Shown piece by piece: positions 1-12,777 of a stretch of DNA of 64,000 nucleotides. A model generated the notes under the pieces. That model was not told the DNA's origin and ran no database searches. It saw only the letters and a program-made list of their open reading frames with translations. The stretch's first letter is position 1; every line of letters starts with the position of its first letter. The position numbers and the translations under genes are program-made. This DNA comes from Progne subis subis (lineage: Eukaryota > Chordata > Aves > Passeriformes > Hirundinidae). Location: assembly GCA_022316685.1 (NCBI GenBank), contig JAKJHU010000030.1, forward strand, positions 9,574,860-9,638,859. The letters run 5' to 3'.

Positions 1-2909
1 GTGACTAGGGAAGACAAACTCTTTAACTCTGAACATCTCCTTCATTTCTTCTTCTTCCCCAGAACTGTGTCTCCTCCCAAAGTCTAGTATCTTTTTCCCA
101 AAAGAGAAAAAAAAGCCTCCCTGTTTGAGGGTGTGACTTGAGACCTCAGGTTCAATTAACATTTTAAATATATATTTGGTTTTCCCCACAAAAATATCGC
201 ATACTTCTTTTAAAAATAAACATATGAGGTATTTTGTTGAGTTGTTTTGAGGGTTTTTTTTAGGGGCTATGTTACTAATTTTTCTGAGTCTAACTTAAAA
301 TTTCTGTTAGGATGTAAACTTGGCATGCTTTGGAATATTTATTTTCATTGAAATAGTATTGCCAGTAAAATAGTCACACTGTTTCTTTGTTGCTGCAAAA
401 CATTGCAGCACGACACAGCAGAGAATTGACCAGGATAATGTTACTTTAGACCTTAACACTTGTTTTAAGTGTTGACTTCTGCTTTGAAAAAGAATGGTGG
501 CATGATTTCTCTGCTGCAAATAAACCAGATTTTACCTTCGTTTACCATCACATTTAATTAGAACTTTTGGCTCATTATTTCTGTAAAAAAACTAGAGATA
601 GTAAAATATAAGAAAGGAATTTTTGACCTTTTCTTTTTTTCTTTTTTCTTCATAGTATATTGGTTGTGAGTGTAGCAGCTTAGGTGAAAATAAGACAAAT
701 AAAGACCTTCATAAATTCCAGAAACAATTTAAAAAGCGAACAATGAAAAATAAACCATAGGGTGAAATTTTATTGTCTGTAACTCTTAAAACAAAACAAA
801 GAAACAAAAAATATATATTTAGTATTTTTGATAGTTTAATATGTTCATAAGTTCTCAATAAAGAGCTAATGTATTTTTCATATATAGTTTCAGTTTTTCA
901 TAAATGTATTTCTTCTTTAGTGTAGAAGATACTCTCTAATGTACATTTTTTACATATTGTGTTCACTAATCACATCTAACCTGCATACCTTGGCTTATAG
1001 TTCTTGCTTGCTTGTCTTCTTTTTCTAACCAATGGAGAGAGATGTCTTTTATCTATCCTCTATGCATTTGGCTGTGTGTGAAAGTGCCATGCATGCATCA
1101 GTCTGCTGACTTACCTTAAAAACTAGACAAGCTACAATTTTCTTTCAACCAAAAGATCAGAAATAAAAGCAAACAAACTCTGAAGAATATCTAGATACCA
1201 CTTTATTCCCTGCTCCTTTTCAGTACTGGGATATATTTGGTTGCAGTCACCAGGCAAGGTGAGATTTTCTAAGTACTGAGCAAGGAAAATACTGAAAATA
1301 TTTTTTTGGTAGTTGTGCATTGCTTAGTCAGTATCACTCTATTGCCCTTCTGATAAGCCTCAGGGCAAAAGCATGTCTGTATCCTGTTCCCTGGTATCTA
1401 AAAATTACTTGGCAGCTTGTGATCACCTAACTGTGAAGTAATATTGTACCAATGTAGGCCTCTGTCAGATCCATGTTCAGTGTATTGCTCTCAACTGGAA
1501 AAGCCTTCGGCAATCAGTATATAATAGTACCTCACGGATTAGAACATTTTCATTTAATACCAGTTTGAGCTATTGCTTTAGCTATTTCTTTAGGTTTATT
1601 TTGAGGCCTGTGCGCAAGAATTTCTTATTGCAGCTATCCTGCCATGTTTTTTATGCTAATTAAGCACAATATATGTCTTTTAGCATATAAAATACATTGC
1701 ATAAAGCTGTTCAATATATATTAAAAATAAATTTGAAATTATTGTAATTGAAGCAGTTCCTTATTTAAAGTTGATGGCTAGGTATTTTAAAGAAGATCAA
1801 TTAAAAAGATTAACCATTGTTAAAAATACTGCAGAAGACCATTTGCCTCATGTTGTCCTGTCATCTTACTCCTTTACAGAGATGATATACAAAAGGTAAA
1901 TATTTAGCTAAATACTCCCATAACAGTCCTGGAAACAGAAACTTATCTGAAAAAGTAAACAGGGATTTTATTTTTTTAATTTTAATTAATTTGCTAAGGT
2001 TTTAATACTATCATACACTTTTTTAAAAGCAAGAATTTAGAAAGGGTAGGGAAGAATGGGTACAGGGATGGAGATAAACACAAAGGCAGAAATTAAAATT
2101 GCCAGGAGAGATCCATGTGCTCAGGAAATGGACTTACACCTTTTGCTTTTCTGTATATTACGAATTAACGTATCAGTCATTATTCTACTGTTTATATATG
2201 CCAAATTAAGTTTCTGGTTTTCTGCATGTTAACTGAAAAGAAAGATTCATTTATACATCCAACAAAAAGTAAGAAGACACCTTTTTTTCTGTATTAAAAC
2301 CAAAATTGTGTATTTCATTATCAGAAGGAAAACTGAGAAGCAGAACATTAAAATTATCTTCAGATAAAATGTCTTTTCATTTTTATGTATGGAATATTTT
2401 TTTAAAATTCCTTATCTGTCTTTAAGAAATTTCTGTTGTTTCCAAGTTATGCATTCCATGCTTGGACTTTCTTCACTGAAATTTGAAAAAAAAAATTGCT
2501 TTCAATTAATCCAGAATATGGCATACAAGATAAAATTTATATATTTCCATTATTATTTACATAATGATTTTTTATTTATTTAATTGGCTAAATTTCAGTT
2601 TTAAATAATGAGATCAAAGGTTTAATGTTGAGCTAAGATGGAGAGCTTAATTTAACGGAGTTCTCATTTTAATAAATATCGTCAAAAGATTCTCTGTGGC
2701 AGTAGGAAATCCAAAATAAATTGTAGACAAAACCAATTAGCAAAAACAATCTAATTAACTAAAATAATGTCAGGTCTTGTCTTGATCGTGTTACTAAAAG
2801 AAAAATTCTAATACATACCCTATTGAGCATCTCTGGAGGAAGCAGAGATTTTATTCTATGTTAATTGCAGGTTTTAAAGTTGGTGTAGGTTATAATGAAT
2901 TTCTGAGAA
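1..2909. other. AT-rich single-copy-looking DNA, no gene seen
   Basis: I see no exon, RNA gene or recognisable transposon here. Open frames are at most about 70 codons, are low in complexity or interrupted by AT-rich runs, and have no family signature. The composition (many A and T runs, AATAAA-like words at random) fits intergenic or intronic avian DNA. Highly decayed repeats cannot be excluded by eye. Confidence 0.6.
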
Positions 2910-3621
2910 GATAAGTGTGGTGGTGCAAAATGTTGATTTGTTATGTTACACTTGTTACTTCTGTAAAGTTTATATAATGGTATGTTCTGCTGTACCCCCT
3001 TTTTGTTCTTTGTAATGGTTTCTCCCCTGATGAGTTGTTATGTAAGAGTTCGTTCCTTGTCAATCATCCCTCCCCCTCATCGGCCCCTGTCAATCCTCTC
3101 CCTCTCCTCTTGGGCGCCCTGTCTGTCACTTCGAGGCCCTTCCCTGGTTTCTGGAAAGGTCCAGGGAGGGCGTCGAGTGATTGGCTGGCGCCTGGGAAAT
3201 CCCCCACCTCCTTCTTGTGATTGGACCCCTGTTCAAAGGTTTACACCCTCTGTTACTCCCCCTTATTCCCTTATTCGTTGACCCGTTGTCGCCGCCCTTG
3301 TCTACACCCCCGCTTAAAAGTTGCTGCACAGTCCTGCTCGGGGCTCTCTTTGAGCAGTGGCTGACCGAGGCGGAGCTCCTTGTCGGACTCCCCTCCAATA
3401 AACCACCTTGTAACCCTGACAGAGAGTGCCGACTCTTTCTCCGTCGCCATAGTCGTGACTCCTACATCACCCTGTCGCTGTTTTGGGGGAATCAAGACCC
3501 CACAGGGAGGAGGTGGCTCGCCCAGCCTGCCACCCCGACCTTGCAACGCGATAGCCGCAGTGTAGGCTGAGCTAGCCTGTGGGTAGTGTGACCGAGCGCA
3601 AAGGGCACTGTGACAGATAAG
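2910..3621 (+). mobile_element. Solo LTR, ERVK-like family A copy 1 (700 bp, 6-bp TSD)
   Basis: The LTR occupies 2916-3615 and begins tgtggtggtgc and ends gcactgtgaca, so it has the TG...CA ends of a retroviral LTR. It is flanked by a perfect 6-bp target duplication, gataag, at 2910-2915 and 3616-3621. A polyadenylation signal aataaa lies at 3397-3402 and a weak TATA-like cttaaaag near 3312, which fixes the + orientation as U3-R-U5. The 6-bp duplication fits class II (ERVK/alpharetrovirus-like) integrases. No internal gag, pol or env sequence is attached, so this is a solo LTR left by recombination. It is much more GC-rich than its surroundings. Its closest relative in the window is the 700-bp copy at 37128-37827. 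Open frames inside it are shadows of U3/U5 sequence, not genes. Confidence 0.9.
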
Positions 3622-4229
3622 AGCAGCATCTACTTTTAAAGTATTTAATGCACTTTCTTACAATTATATGTAGAGTTTTGAAATCTGATATATTAAAGTT
3701 GATGTGATGCAGTTTTTCCAGTGATTCACCCAGTTGTTAAAACAAAAATTATCAGAAAACATCTGTAAATTAAATGTTTAATTTGAGCTCTGTTGAGTTA
3801 TTGAGTCATGAACTGCATTATTATAACACTGTACAGAGCTATACACTTCTGAGATTGTGTTCCTGCAAAGAAAAATTCCACATTCTTGAGTCTCCCCTTT
3901 CCTTTGCCTCATATGCGGAATTATATATTTTTGAGTAAAAGGTTCTTGGAATTTGAAAGAAAGATAGCTTCTATCATCAGGTTGGCTGTAGCTTCAACTC
4001 AGATATTTTAAGTTTTCTGAAAATTTTCAAATCAGTAACCTTTACAGAAAACGGGTCTGTGTCTGCTAATAAATGTTTGTGTATTTGTTGTAGACATCTC
4101 TGGCTTCTGTTCCTGCAGTTTTTGATTCAGTGAGTTACAAGAGCACCCTGTAAATGCTAAGATCATCCTCTTTCAATCATTGGTCATAGTAGATCTAGTG
4201 CCTATACTCATATTTAAATCCTAATCAGT
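3622..4229. other. AT-rich DNA without recognised feature
   Basis: No exon, RNA gene or repeat family recognised. Short frames only. Confidence 0.5.
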
Positions 4230-4375
4230 TTTTTATATTCAGTAGATTGTAGGGACTTAAAGATCACTTTTTCCTATCTCAAACATTGTCATGGACACAG
4301 AAGCCACCTGTCATAAGATAAGGCACTGCAGCATGAGCTTGAGATAAGCACAGAAGTGAGGAATTTGTCAAAATA
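4230..4375 (+). repeat. Short fragment of interspersed repeat family G
   Basis: This stretch aligns by eye with 5055-5185. Shared blocks include ctcaaaca.tgtca (near 4277 and 5097), the word cacagaa, a cataagat.a block and ttgag.taagcacagaag (near 4340 and 5156). The two lie in direct orientation about 815 bp apart. It is either a truncated copy of the same LTR-like element or one half of an old local duplication. The rest of the element is missing after about 4375. Confidence 0.55.
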
Positions 4376-5043
4376 TGTATTAACCTTCCTCGTTCTGCCT
4401 CAGAAGTCTTTAGATTTATAATTATTTGGCTAAGTTTTTCAGAGGTAATAAGGAGTAAACTTAATAGTCTTAACAGAAGAAAGTGTTACGCTTGAGTCGC
4501 CCTTCCTAGAGCAGAAAGAAGGACAGTCAAGTACCAAAATGGGACATGGATAGAATACAAGGAAGCCTTTTATTAGCTTCCATGCAACTCTAACTGGAAC
4601 CATTTGTGGAACAAAACATTTTCTCAATCATTAGACATATCACAAAATGCAACTTCTATTCCATGGTGGGATTCTCCTGTCAGGGATTTTTCAAAGTAAA
4701 TTGGAGACTGGTATTCCCATCTGAATTCCCATATCCTGTACATTTCCTAACATGTGTTCTAATGGCTTTTAACTTTATTTGTGTTTGCAACTTCGTTAAT
4801 ATTAAGGGCTGTGATTTTAGCTATTCAGATCCTTGTTTATCCCATCAATTCTTAGAATATAATTATAGCATGTGGTTATTTTTCTGATACTTACTGTCTT
4901 ATTTTTTGTTTGGTAATTGCATTGTATGGGACAGTGAGTTGCTTTATCTGCCTTCTTTTGTCTTTATTTTTTCTGTCTTGTCTCTACTACATATGCATCA
5001 ACCCTGGCAAGACAAACCATGAACTGATGAGAAGTCCTTGGAA
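4376..5043. other. AT-rich DNA without recognised feature
   Basis: It contains two open frames of 93 and 76 codons (4606-4887, 4910-5140). Both are rich in hydrophobic AT-driven codons with no domain signature, and I do not accept them as genes. Confidence 0.45.
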
Positions 5044-5652
5044 GACAGTGTTTGAGCCACAGGATGCTGTAAGGACTGGAGAGCACAGTTGCTTGTCTCA
5101 AACACTGTCAGGGGCACAGAAAGAACTTGGCATAAGATGAGCCACCACAGCAGGCTTGAGGTAAGCACAGAAGAAAGGATTTTCAACAGGGAGGTGCTAA
5201 TTCCAGGCCTTGAGGCAAGATCTGGATAGCATCATCCTGATTAATACATCTAGACAAAAATTGCCACTGTGGCCAATTGTGGGGAAGGAAGCAAGTATTC
5301 ATACACTTATTGCCCCAATTTATGGGACAAATGGCTTCTGTGAACGTCAATGATCACCAAAGCACCATCAGACTAATTTCTGGGGCCTTCCATCAGAAGA
5401 CTGCACATGATCCATGTTTTTAAAGCTCCCCCCACTCCTCCCCTAGTGAAGGTACCTGGCTTTTCTCACCTGAACCTGAAAGTATATTAACCCATTGAAC
5501 TCTTTGTTTCCCAGGGCCTGATTGATCAAGACTATGACCCATGGACATCTAAATTCCTTGTTGCTGGATCCACAGGTAGTGATATCTTTCCTGTCCTCTG
5601 TCTACTCTTACCCTTTCTTTCTCTTTCTTTTCCTTATTTATTTTCTTAAATG
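5044..5652 (+). mobile_element. LTR-like repeat family G, copy 1
   Basis: The segment from about 5100 to 5652 is homologous to the reverse complement of 61385-61850. Shared landmarks are ggtgctaatt followed by caggcc, then gacaaaaattgccactgtgg, then a ggatccac word and a pyrimidine-rich tail with a tttatt word. A likely LTR start is tgtcaggggcac at 5106. The 3' limit is judged only from where similarity to the other copy fades, and no target duplication was found. Two copies in opposite orientation, plus a partial third at 4230, show that it is a dispersed repeat. LTR identity is inferred from layout (TG start, a TATA-like box in the other copy, pyrimidine-rich 3' part); another repeat class is possible. 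Confidence 0.55.
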
Positions 5653-8600
5653 ATATTTTCATACTTCTATACTGTCATTTTATTATAGCTAATAACCAAA
5701 AGAACTACATATCTTCTTTCCATTGCAACCAAATTGTTCTGAAATATACATATACATGTATATGAATATATATATATATTCATATATATATATACATATA
5801 TATATATATACACACATACTGATTGTTCAGTGCTGTTTCATGCCAATCTTCCCCGAGGAATATATTACCAAGCTCAACTACCCACCTCAGTGTCAGGTTG
5901 TAACAGGGTTGCATATCAATTTTGAAGTGAAATCAGCAGATGAGGACTCAGCTCCAGATGGACTGAAATCCTAAGGATGGAACTGAATGCAAACCAGAGT
6001 TATTCAGAATAAACCCTCTGATCAAGGATAAAAGGAAGTCACCACTACCATCTTCTCTGAAAGACACTTTTTGTGTTCCTAAGGGTCATAAAGTCATATA
6101 AGAAGTTGATTCTTGGAAGTGAGAAAAACATAGAGACGTTAGATGTAGGAATCCCTAAGAGCAGAAAATATGATACTGGGGCCAAATAAGGGAGTAGAGA
6201 GTGTACTTTATGCTTAATTGATTGAACTTTGCAGCTATCCTTCTTTTTTGAGATATCTAAAAGACTCAGTCTTCTTTTGTTGAAATAATTCAGACATCAG
6301 ACCATAGACTGTGTCTGAAATCAAGATAATGATACACACAGCTCTCAAGTGGAGGTTTTGAGGTAGTTTCATATCTTTCATTACTTTCTTGGAGCAGAAA
6401 GTAAAACACGAAGCCATAGAATGTTAGGAACAGAGATGCTCAGGATGATTTGTGATGAAGTTGCTCCTTTTTGCAATGATTTAATAATACAGATGAAGGA
6501 CCTAATTTCAGAACTTTCTCAAACTACAGACCTGAATAATTATCTAATGTCAAACATCCATAACACAATAAAATTAAGAGGAATTTTGTTTTGATAGATT
6601 GTCATGATTTAGGGATGGTATTCTCCAATCTAATACTCCTACTAAAACAATGTGCCACTCACACTGCCCTCTCCAATTGGAGGCACAAATGGCAAAGATC
6701 ACAGCTTAAGAATAATTTACTGGAAACTGCAACAAGAGAAGAAAACTAACAGTAACGGCAACAATATTAATAACAAAAGTTATTAGAAACAATTCACTTG
6801 GAAAAATAAACCCAACAACAGGTAATGCCTGTTCCTTCCTACACCATGTTTTCTCAACTGGACAGAACCCCTTGTCCCCAGAAGAGAGTGCTTTTTCCCA
6901 TCCTCTGACAATGTTGTGAGGTGATGTAGAATAACTTCTGGGTCCCAAACACCACCCCTCCAGACTACGGCAAAAGAGTAACACTGTCCTAGCTGGAACA
7001 AGGACATTACTCTAAGTTTTAAGAATGGTCTTCCTGGAAAATCTAAATTATTAGATTTTCTTATAACATAATCTCTATTAAAGTATCATAATTTTATTAA
7101 AAAATAAGATTAGATGCTGTTTTTTAAAAGCTGCATTACCATATAGGAAACTATCAGCATGGTCTCTGAAGAGTGTTTTCCCATTAATATTTATTTCTGT
7201 GGTACACATTAGTTTCATATTCTGAAACAAAAAAACCAACCCTTGTTATTCTGACATTTTTTAAAGTAAAAAGACTGAACATTGAAATCATCAGTCTTAG
7301 TGCTCCTAAATCTGCTTATTTTCAAGTCAGAACTACACCTATTTGTCCTGCTAAATGGATTCATAAATCTATTTCTACTAACTGTAAAGGTTATTTCACA
7401 GAGTAACATTCTGCAGCTGCTGTCTTGATACCCACTTTTATATTGCTGCAGCCCATCGACACCTCATATTACTATGCTACTATTATTTTTTCCTGTAATA
7501 ATTCAAAATGACATAATGGAAAAAGTAATTATAGTCATGAGATCTGTTTTATTCTACTTTTTCTAGTACAGACACCTTCCCCTGTGTGCACAACTGTAGC
7601 AATTAGTTCTGGTTTTTCTCCCTCATCTGGGAATTAGCAGGAGTTTGGCCATAACTAATAAGTGCATGATTAGTTTAGAACCTTTTAAACCATACACTCC
7701 TTTCTACTGACAGTCTTAATAGTATTTCTAGAGTCCCCACTGGGATTCTGAGAGCTGTAATCATGTTAATACGATCACAAATTACATTCTAGTAATCGGG
7801 CATTTATTAAAGAGGATTCCTATTAGAAGAATAAATGCAATAGTCTCATACTTGGCAGATTTCAAGAAAAAGTAAGTTACTTGCTTGAAGTCTCCAACTC
7901 TTTCCAGTGGTTTACAAGCATTTTCATACAAATCTGAGATTTATTCCATAGAGCAAACACACACTGAATTCAAATGAAATTCCTGTTTCCACGATCATAT
8001 ATAATACACTGGTAAAGATTTAGGGATTTGGGGGAATAGTTAAATAAAGGTCTGATTGGATGAGGTCAGTCTCAGATCTCTTTCAAGTCAGAAGGAAAGG
8101 CTTCATGTATCATTACGGCCATATGTTTGCATTCAGACTATGTAGTTTAGACCAGGAACCTCCATGTTTTTAGATGCAGGAAAATACAATGTACTAATGC
8201 TCTTGCACTAAAAGGAATGTAGAATGGAAACATGCATATAGTCTCTTTACAGACTGGACATGAAGAAAAAAGAAGATAAGTGATTTACACAACATCAAGC
8301 AATAAGACTAGAGCAGGAATAGAAGACCACTTAGCCACAAAATAGTTTAATGTGTTTTCTAAGAGCAAAAACAATCTTAACATAAGGTATATTGTTAGAT
8401 ACTCCTATTGTGCAAATATGAATATACCACTTAGATATTATTATTAGCTTGAGAAACTTGTAACTAATAACTATAACACTAGTTACTTGTGTTAAATAGC
8501 TCCTATTGGGTGGGCAACTGATGGTTTTGATTAACCAATAAGTCATTAAAATATTTTGATTAAGCATTATTTAAAAAAAGAAAAACTGGATTGAATTTTA

Positions 8601-8654
8601 TTTAAAAAATAAGGTGCAGTAAGAACAACCATGCAAACAGGTGTGGTCAGGAGG
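5653..8654. other. AT-rich DNA, one TA microsatellite, no gene seen
   Basis: Apart from the (TA)n tract at 5743-5818 I recognise nothing. Open frames such as 5723-5974 run through the microsatellite, and 6706-6984 on - has no family signature. Confidence 0.5.
5743..5818. repeat. (TA)n microsatellite with interruptions
   Basis: Alternating TA runs are broken by single C and G bases (atacatatacatg, gaatatata, ttcatatata), followed by cacaca. The tract can form cruciform-like structures and is probably length-variable. Confidence 0.95.
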
Positions 8655-9085
8655 GACTTATGAAAGGTAGGTGAAGGGTCTAGAGTACAGGTCTTACAAT
8701 GAGTAGCTGAGGGAACGGGAGTTGTTTAACCTGGTGAAAAGGATGCTCATGGGAGACCTTATTGCTCTTGACAACTACCTGAAAGGAGATTATAATGAGC
8801 AGAGATGTTACTTGGTCTCTTATCCCAAGTAACAGGACTAGATGAAATAGCCTCAAGTTGCACCAGGGGAGGTTTAGATGGATATTAGGGAACATTTCTC
8901 CACCAAAGCTGTTGTCAAGCACTGAAACAAGATGCTCAGGGAAGTGATTGATTCACCATTCATGGGGGTGTTGAAAAGACATGTAAATGTGGCCCTTAGG
9001 GACATGGTTCAGTGGTGGGCTTGTTAGCTTCACAGTTGGACTCAATGGTCTTACGGGTCTTTTCCAACCTTTATGAAAATGATTC
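8655..9085 (+). mobile_element. CR1 LINE 3' fragment
   Basis: This is the 3' end of a chicken-repeat-1 (CR1) retroposon in + orientation. Recognisable segments in order are gaagggtctaga, gagtagctgaggga, the block around gaaaaggatgctcat, ggaggtttagatggatatta, a ggggtgttgaaaagacatg block, and the terminal ttggactcaatggtctta / cttttccaacctttatg region that precedes the normal CR1 3' tail. It is 5'-truncated, as most CR1 copies are, and has many point differences, so it is old. It encodes no intact reverse transcriptase. Confidence 0.9.
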
Positions 9086-9428
9086 TTAATGAAAATGAAA
9101 TTAGGATTTTGCCAAGTAAAAGGGGGAATAACTTGTAATAGTATTAGTAATTTTTTATATAAAATATTTTCAGTCTATATTTAGGAATTTTTTGAAATTA
9201 TCTTGCTTAGATATGCACAGTAATACTGAATTCCTTTTGTTCTACCACAGTGCATTGCTATTACACTGTACACCACACTTAATGAGCTATTTGATCAGTC
9301 TTATTGAAGAGGCTAATCTCATCATAATTGGTCTTTCATGTTCCAATGCCTTTTTTGGCACATGATCTAAGAAAGCTTGACTTCAATTGTAGAATATATT
9401 GCTTTTTTGTTCTAGGAATTCTTTCAAG

Positions 9429-9488
9429 TTTATTTTATTTTATTTTATTTTATTTTATTTTTATTTTTTTATTTTTTTATTTTTTATT
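9429..9488. repeat. (ATTTT)n microsatellite
   Basis: About a dozen pentanucleotide tattt units, becoming irregular toward the 3' side as the T runs lengthen. Confidence 0.95.
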
Positions 9489-10022
9489 CCTTCAGCCCTG
9501 TGGAAGAGCAAATAATCAAGAATATGACAGCCCAGGAGGTCATGTTCCATGAGCTAGGCTGACTCGGCAACCAGTGAAAAGGAGATGTGTCCTCCAGAGT
9601 TCAAGCAGAGCCAAGACATTCATGAGTTCTGCTCTGGCAGATGCTTTTACTGTGGGAGAACAGTGTACCTTTAGATAATAGGGTATTGGGGAATCATTCT
9701 GATTAAAATGAAATTACCTTTTCCTTCTCTTTCCCCATAATTGATCCAATTACTGGGTTTAGAGTGTTGAAAAGAACTCTGAATATTTAAGGCAGATGTA
9801 AACTAATTCTCAAGAAAATGTGCTTATCTGGAAAGAACTAGTATTGCCTCATCAGTTCAGAATGTTGGTATCAGCTCTTCTTCAATTATTTCACCACAAA
9901 GGGAGAGAAAATCATATAATTAGTCCCTCCTTAAACAAAGTTTTAAAACTGCTGAAAATCATCACCTTATTACCATATCTTCTATGAGAATGGAAGAATA
10001 ATGACATGAGAGATATGAAAGC

Positions 10023-10025
<3 letters not shown>

Positions 10026-10065
<40 letters not shown>
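10026..10065. repeat. Poly-T run of 40
   Basis: Forty consecutive T residues followed by ccccccc-type sequence. No source retroposon is visible beside it, so it is simply a long homopolymer. Confidence 0.95.
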
Positions 10066-12777
10066 CCCCCCTTAGGAAGGATAAGCTAGGTCAGTACCAC
10101 AAAACAGCAAACTACTTGTCCCAGTATTTTTTTTTTTTTTCCCAGTAATGACTTTTTTTCCCAAATAGTTACAGAACTGCTCAAGTACTCATGGAAGAAT
10201 TCCCCTTATCATTCCCAAGAAGAAACTTTCAGCAAAGCAGGGAGTGAAATCATGCTAATTCACAGAAAAATTAACAGGAGTACAGAGTTCCTGTTCTCCA
10301 CTCCCTGTCATGTTTATACACAAAATAGTCCTCCTGCCTCAAATTAGGGAAAGAAAAAAAAATCACTTCCTCATTTTTGAAATTTTGATCTCCAGGAGAG
10401 ATGGACTTGGTGCTAAGCAGTGAGATGGTGAGATGTCCCTGCTAGTTATTTTTCAGCTACTTATGAAATTACTTCTTAGATGAGAGAATATTATGTACTG
10501 TTCCAGCACCGAGCTTTCCTAACTGATATAATCAAGTCACATTTTTCCAGTTAGACGATGATTTGCCTTTAAGCTTTGTCACTTCTCTGAGAGTACATTT
10601 TCATCTACATGTTAAAACATTTGCAGTTTAGCTGCAGGTCTGGTTTCCACTCTTCAGTGATATTTCCAGATTTCATAGGCCTATTTGATACATACATACT
10701 GTAAGATTTCTTGAATCTTCTGTAAGGTTATTTCATGCACATTTCCTCCAGAACCTCTCATGAACAGCGTGTTAAATTGCTCAGCATTAATGTTGTCTGT
10801 CCATTATACATAAAGATCTCAGGAAATTAGATACAAAATACAGATGAGATGCTTCTGAATGGACACTGGTTTGGTTTCTTTAGAGTAATTCTTGAACAGC
10901 CTTGTTTGTTTCAAGTAATCACAGTAATGGTGCTGCCAAATTTAATTCATAAATATTAATTTCTTAGCATTTCTCCAGAAGGTATTTTTACTTCACATCT
11001 TACTTTCGAGTCTTCAGTGATGCCTTTAGAATTATTGAAGATATACGTCCCCACTCTGCACCAGAAATGTAAAATAGCTTTGTTGTTATTTACTTGCTTA
11101 AAATTAGAAATTTGTGGAGGGAGAAAATATCAGTGAAAATATTTTTTATGCAATACTGATTATTCTAAAATACTCCAAGCATGTGAGGAACTGGTCACTA
11201 CTGTGACCTCATTTCAGAGCATCTACCCTCTGAACTCTGAGTTCTGAAGGTTTCCTTCTTGCCCAGTTTTTCTTCCCTATAGTTTCACAAATTTTTTGAA
11301 TACTATGAACAATAAAACAGCGATATATATGTATTTGTTTTAAAGATAGGATATTAACTGCTTTTAGACAGAAGAAAACCCCTCATGGTCACTGGATAAA
11401 ATATTTTGGTCTGTTCATTGTAAATGAAAATGGAAAACCTCCATTCTGAGAATCCTAAAAACACCTCAAAATATTGCCCATAAACAAAGAAACAAACAGA
11501 AAAAAGCTGTTATTTCAATTATTTCAGCTGAAATCAGAATTTAAAAGCTACACTTTGGTGCTATTTATAGTTTTATGTCTATCCATTAGATACAAGAGGA
11601 TGGTACAAAATAAATCTAATTCTGAACATCTGATCTGGAAATAAACTTTTTTCTTATAATAATAATTTTAAGAAAAATAATAATAATTTGCTTCATGTCC
11701 ACATTAACTCCTCTTGCTCATTTTGTCCCAATGAATATCAGGTTTTTCAGTCCAGATATACAGACAAGAAATATGTACCAAACATGTTCTAAAGCACTGT
11801 AGCAGCCACGAGTTTTCAGATCTTTCTCTGTATAACAGTACAGTAAAGACAGTCCTAAAAAAATAAATTGGTTAAACCAAAAACCAAACTCTAAACACTA
11901 AAATGCTAGGATCTTTCTCTTTCACAGGGAATGATTTGTGGTCTACGTACATCATTTGAAGTTTCTGAGGTTTCAAGTGTACATAGTGAAGCATTTCTCA
12001 AGCAGCTACATAGCAGAGACAGAATGCACAAAACCACTCTACTGTAGCTGCTGGTGAGCTTCAGGTTAATTTCCTTTCTTTACAGTGTTTCACAGAGCAA
12101 TGTGTTTTTTTCATGAATAACACTGCCAGAAAAAACAGCAAAATTATTTCCAGCCTTTTGCCAAGGTATGTCAAAGATGTTCTGTAAGATCTCCCCCCTA
12201 TATTTTAAATATGACACACATTGGGGTGAACTGCATATTCTGATAGATGATGCAGTATGTTTGTGGCAGTGACAAATTTGTACCTGTACAGAGAAGCTGA
12301 GTCAATGCTGTGCACTAGACTAAGGTAAAAAAATTACATTTCACACATCTCATCTCATTGATATTCAAGTCTGCATGAAGCAATGAAGACACCACTAAAT
12401 CTTGTATACCTAGGTTTTAAAATGAATACAAGCATATCTGGTTTTTAGTAAGATAGACAATTTTTAGAGAAGATAATAATTCTGTCTTCAGATTTGGGAC
12501 TTGATTTGAAAAGAAAATACACAAAAGCTCACTTCAATATTTCTGTTCAATCAAATTAAATCTGATGAAAGACACATATCTAAACTCTCTGTGAGATCTT
12601 CTTGTCAGATACCCAGGTGCCTTTTTTTTCTCATGGAACAAAATCATAATCTCAAAATACAACTCTTTTTCTGAGTAATTGGACCCATCACTGTGCAATA
12701 TCTGAAATTCTACGTGTGTAAGTAGAATGTTGGCAAGCTTATGAAGGTCTGGAAGTGTAGAAATTTTTTCCCCTGCT

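Larger units (their letters stand above)
9086..12777. other. AT-rich DNA with homopolymers, no gene seen
   Basis: No exon, RNA gene or interspersed repeat recognised. It holds an (ATTTT)n tract and a 40-base T run (listed separately) and a shorter T run near 10130. Stop codons are dense in all frames between about 9560 and 12970. Confidence 0.55.

Noticed and set aside
5512..5577. Exon-like segment: tttgtttcccag before it and a gtagtg donor after ggatccacag
   Set aside because: It lies inside repeat family G and its counterpart at 61385-61850 has no matching frame. It could be an exonisation candidate but nothing supports expression.
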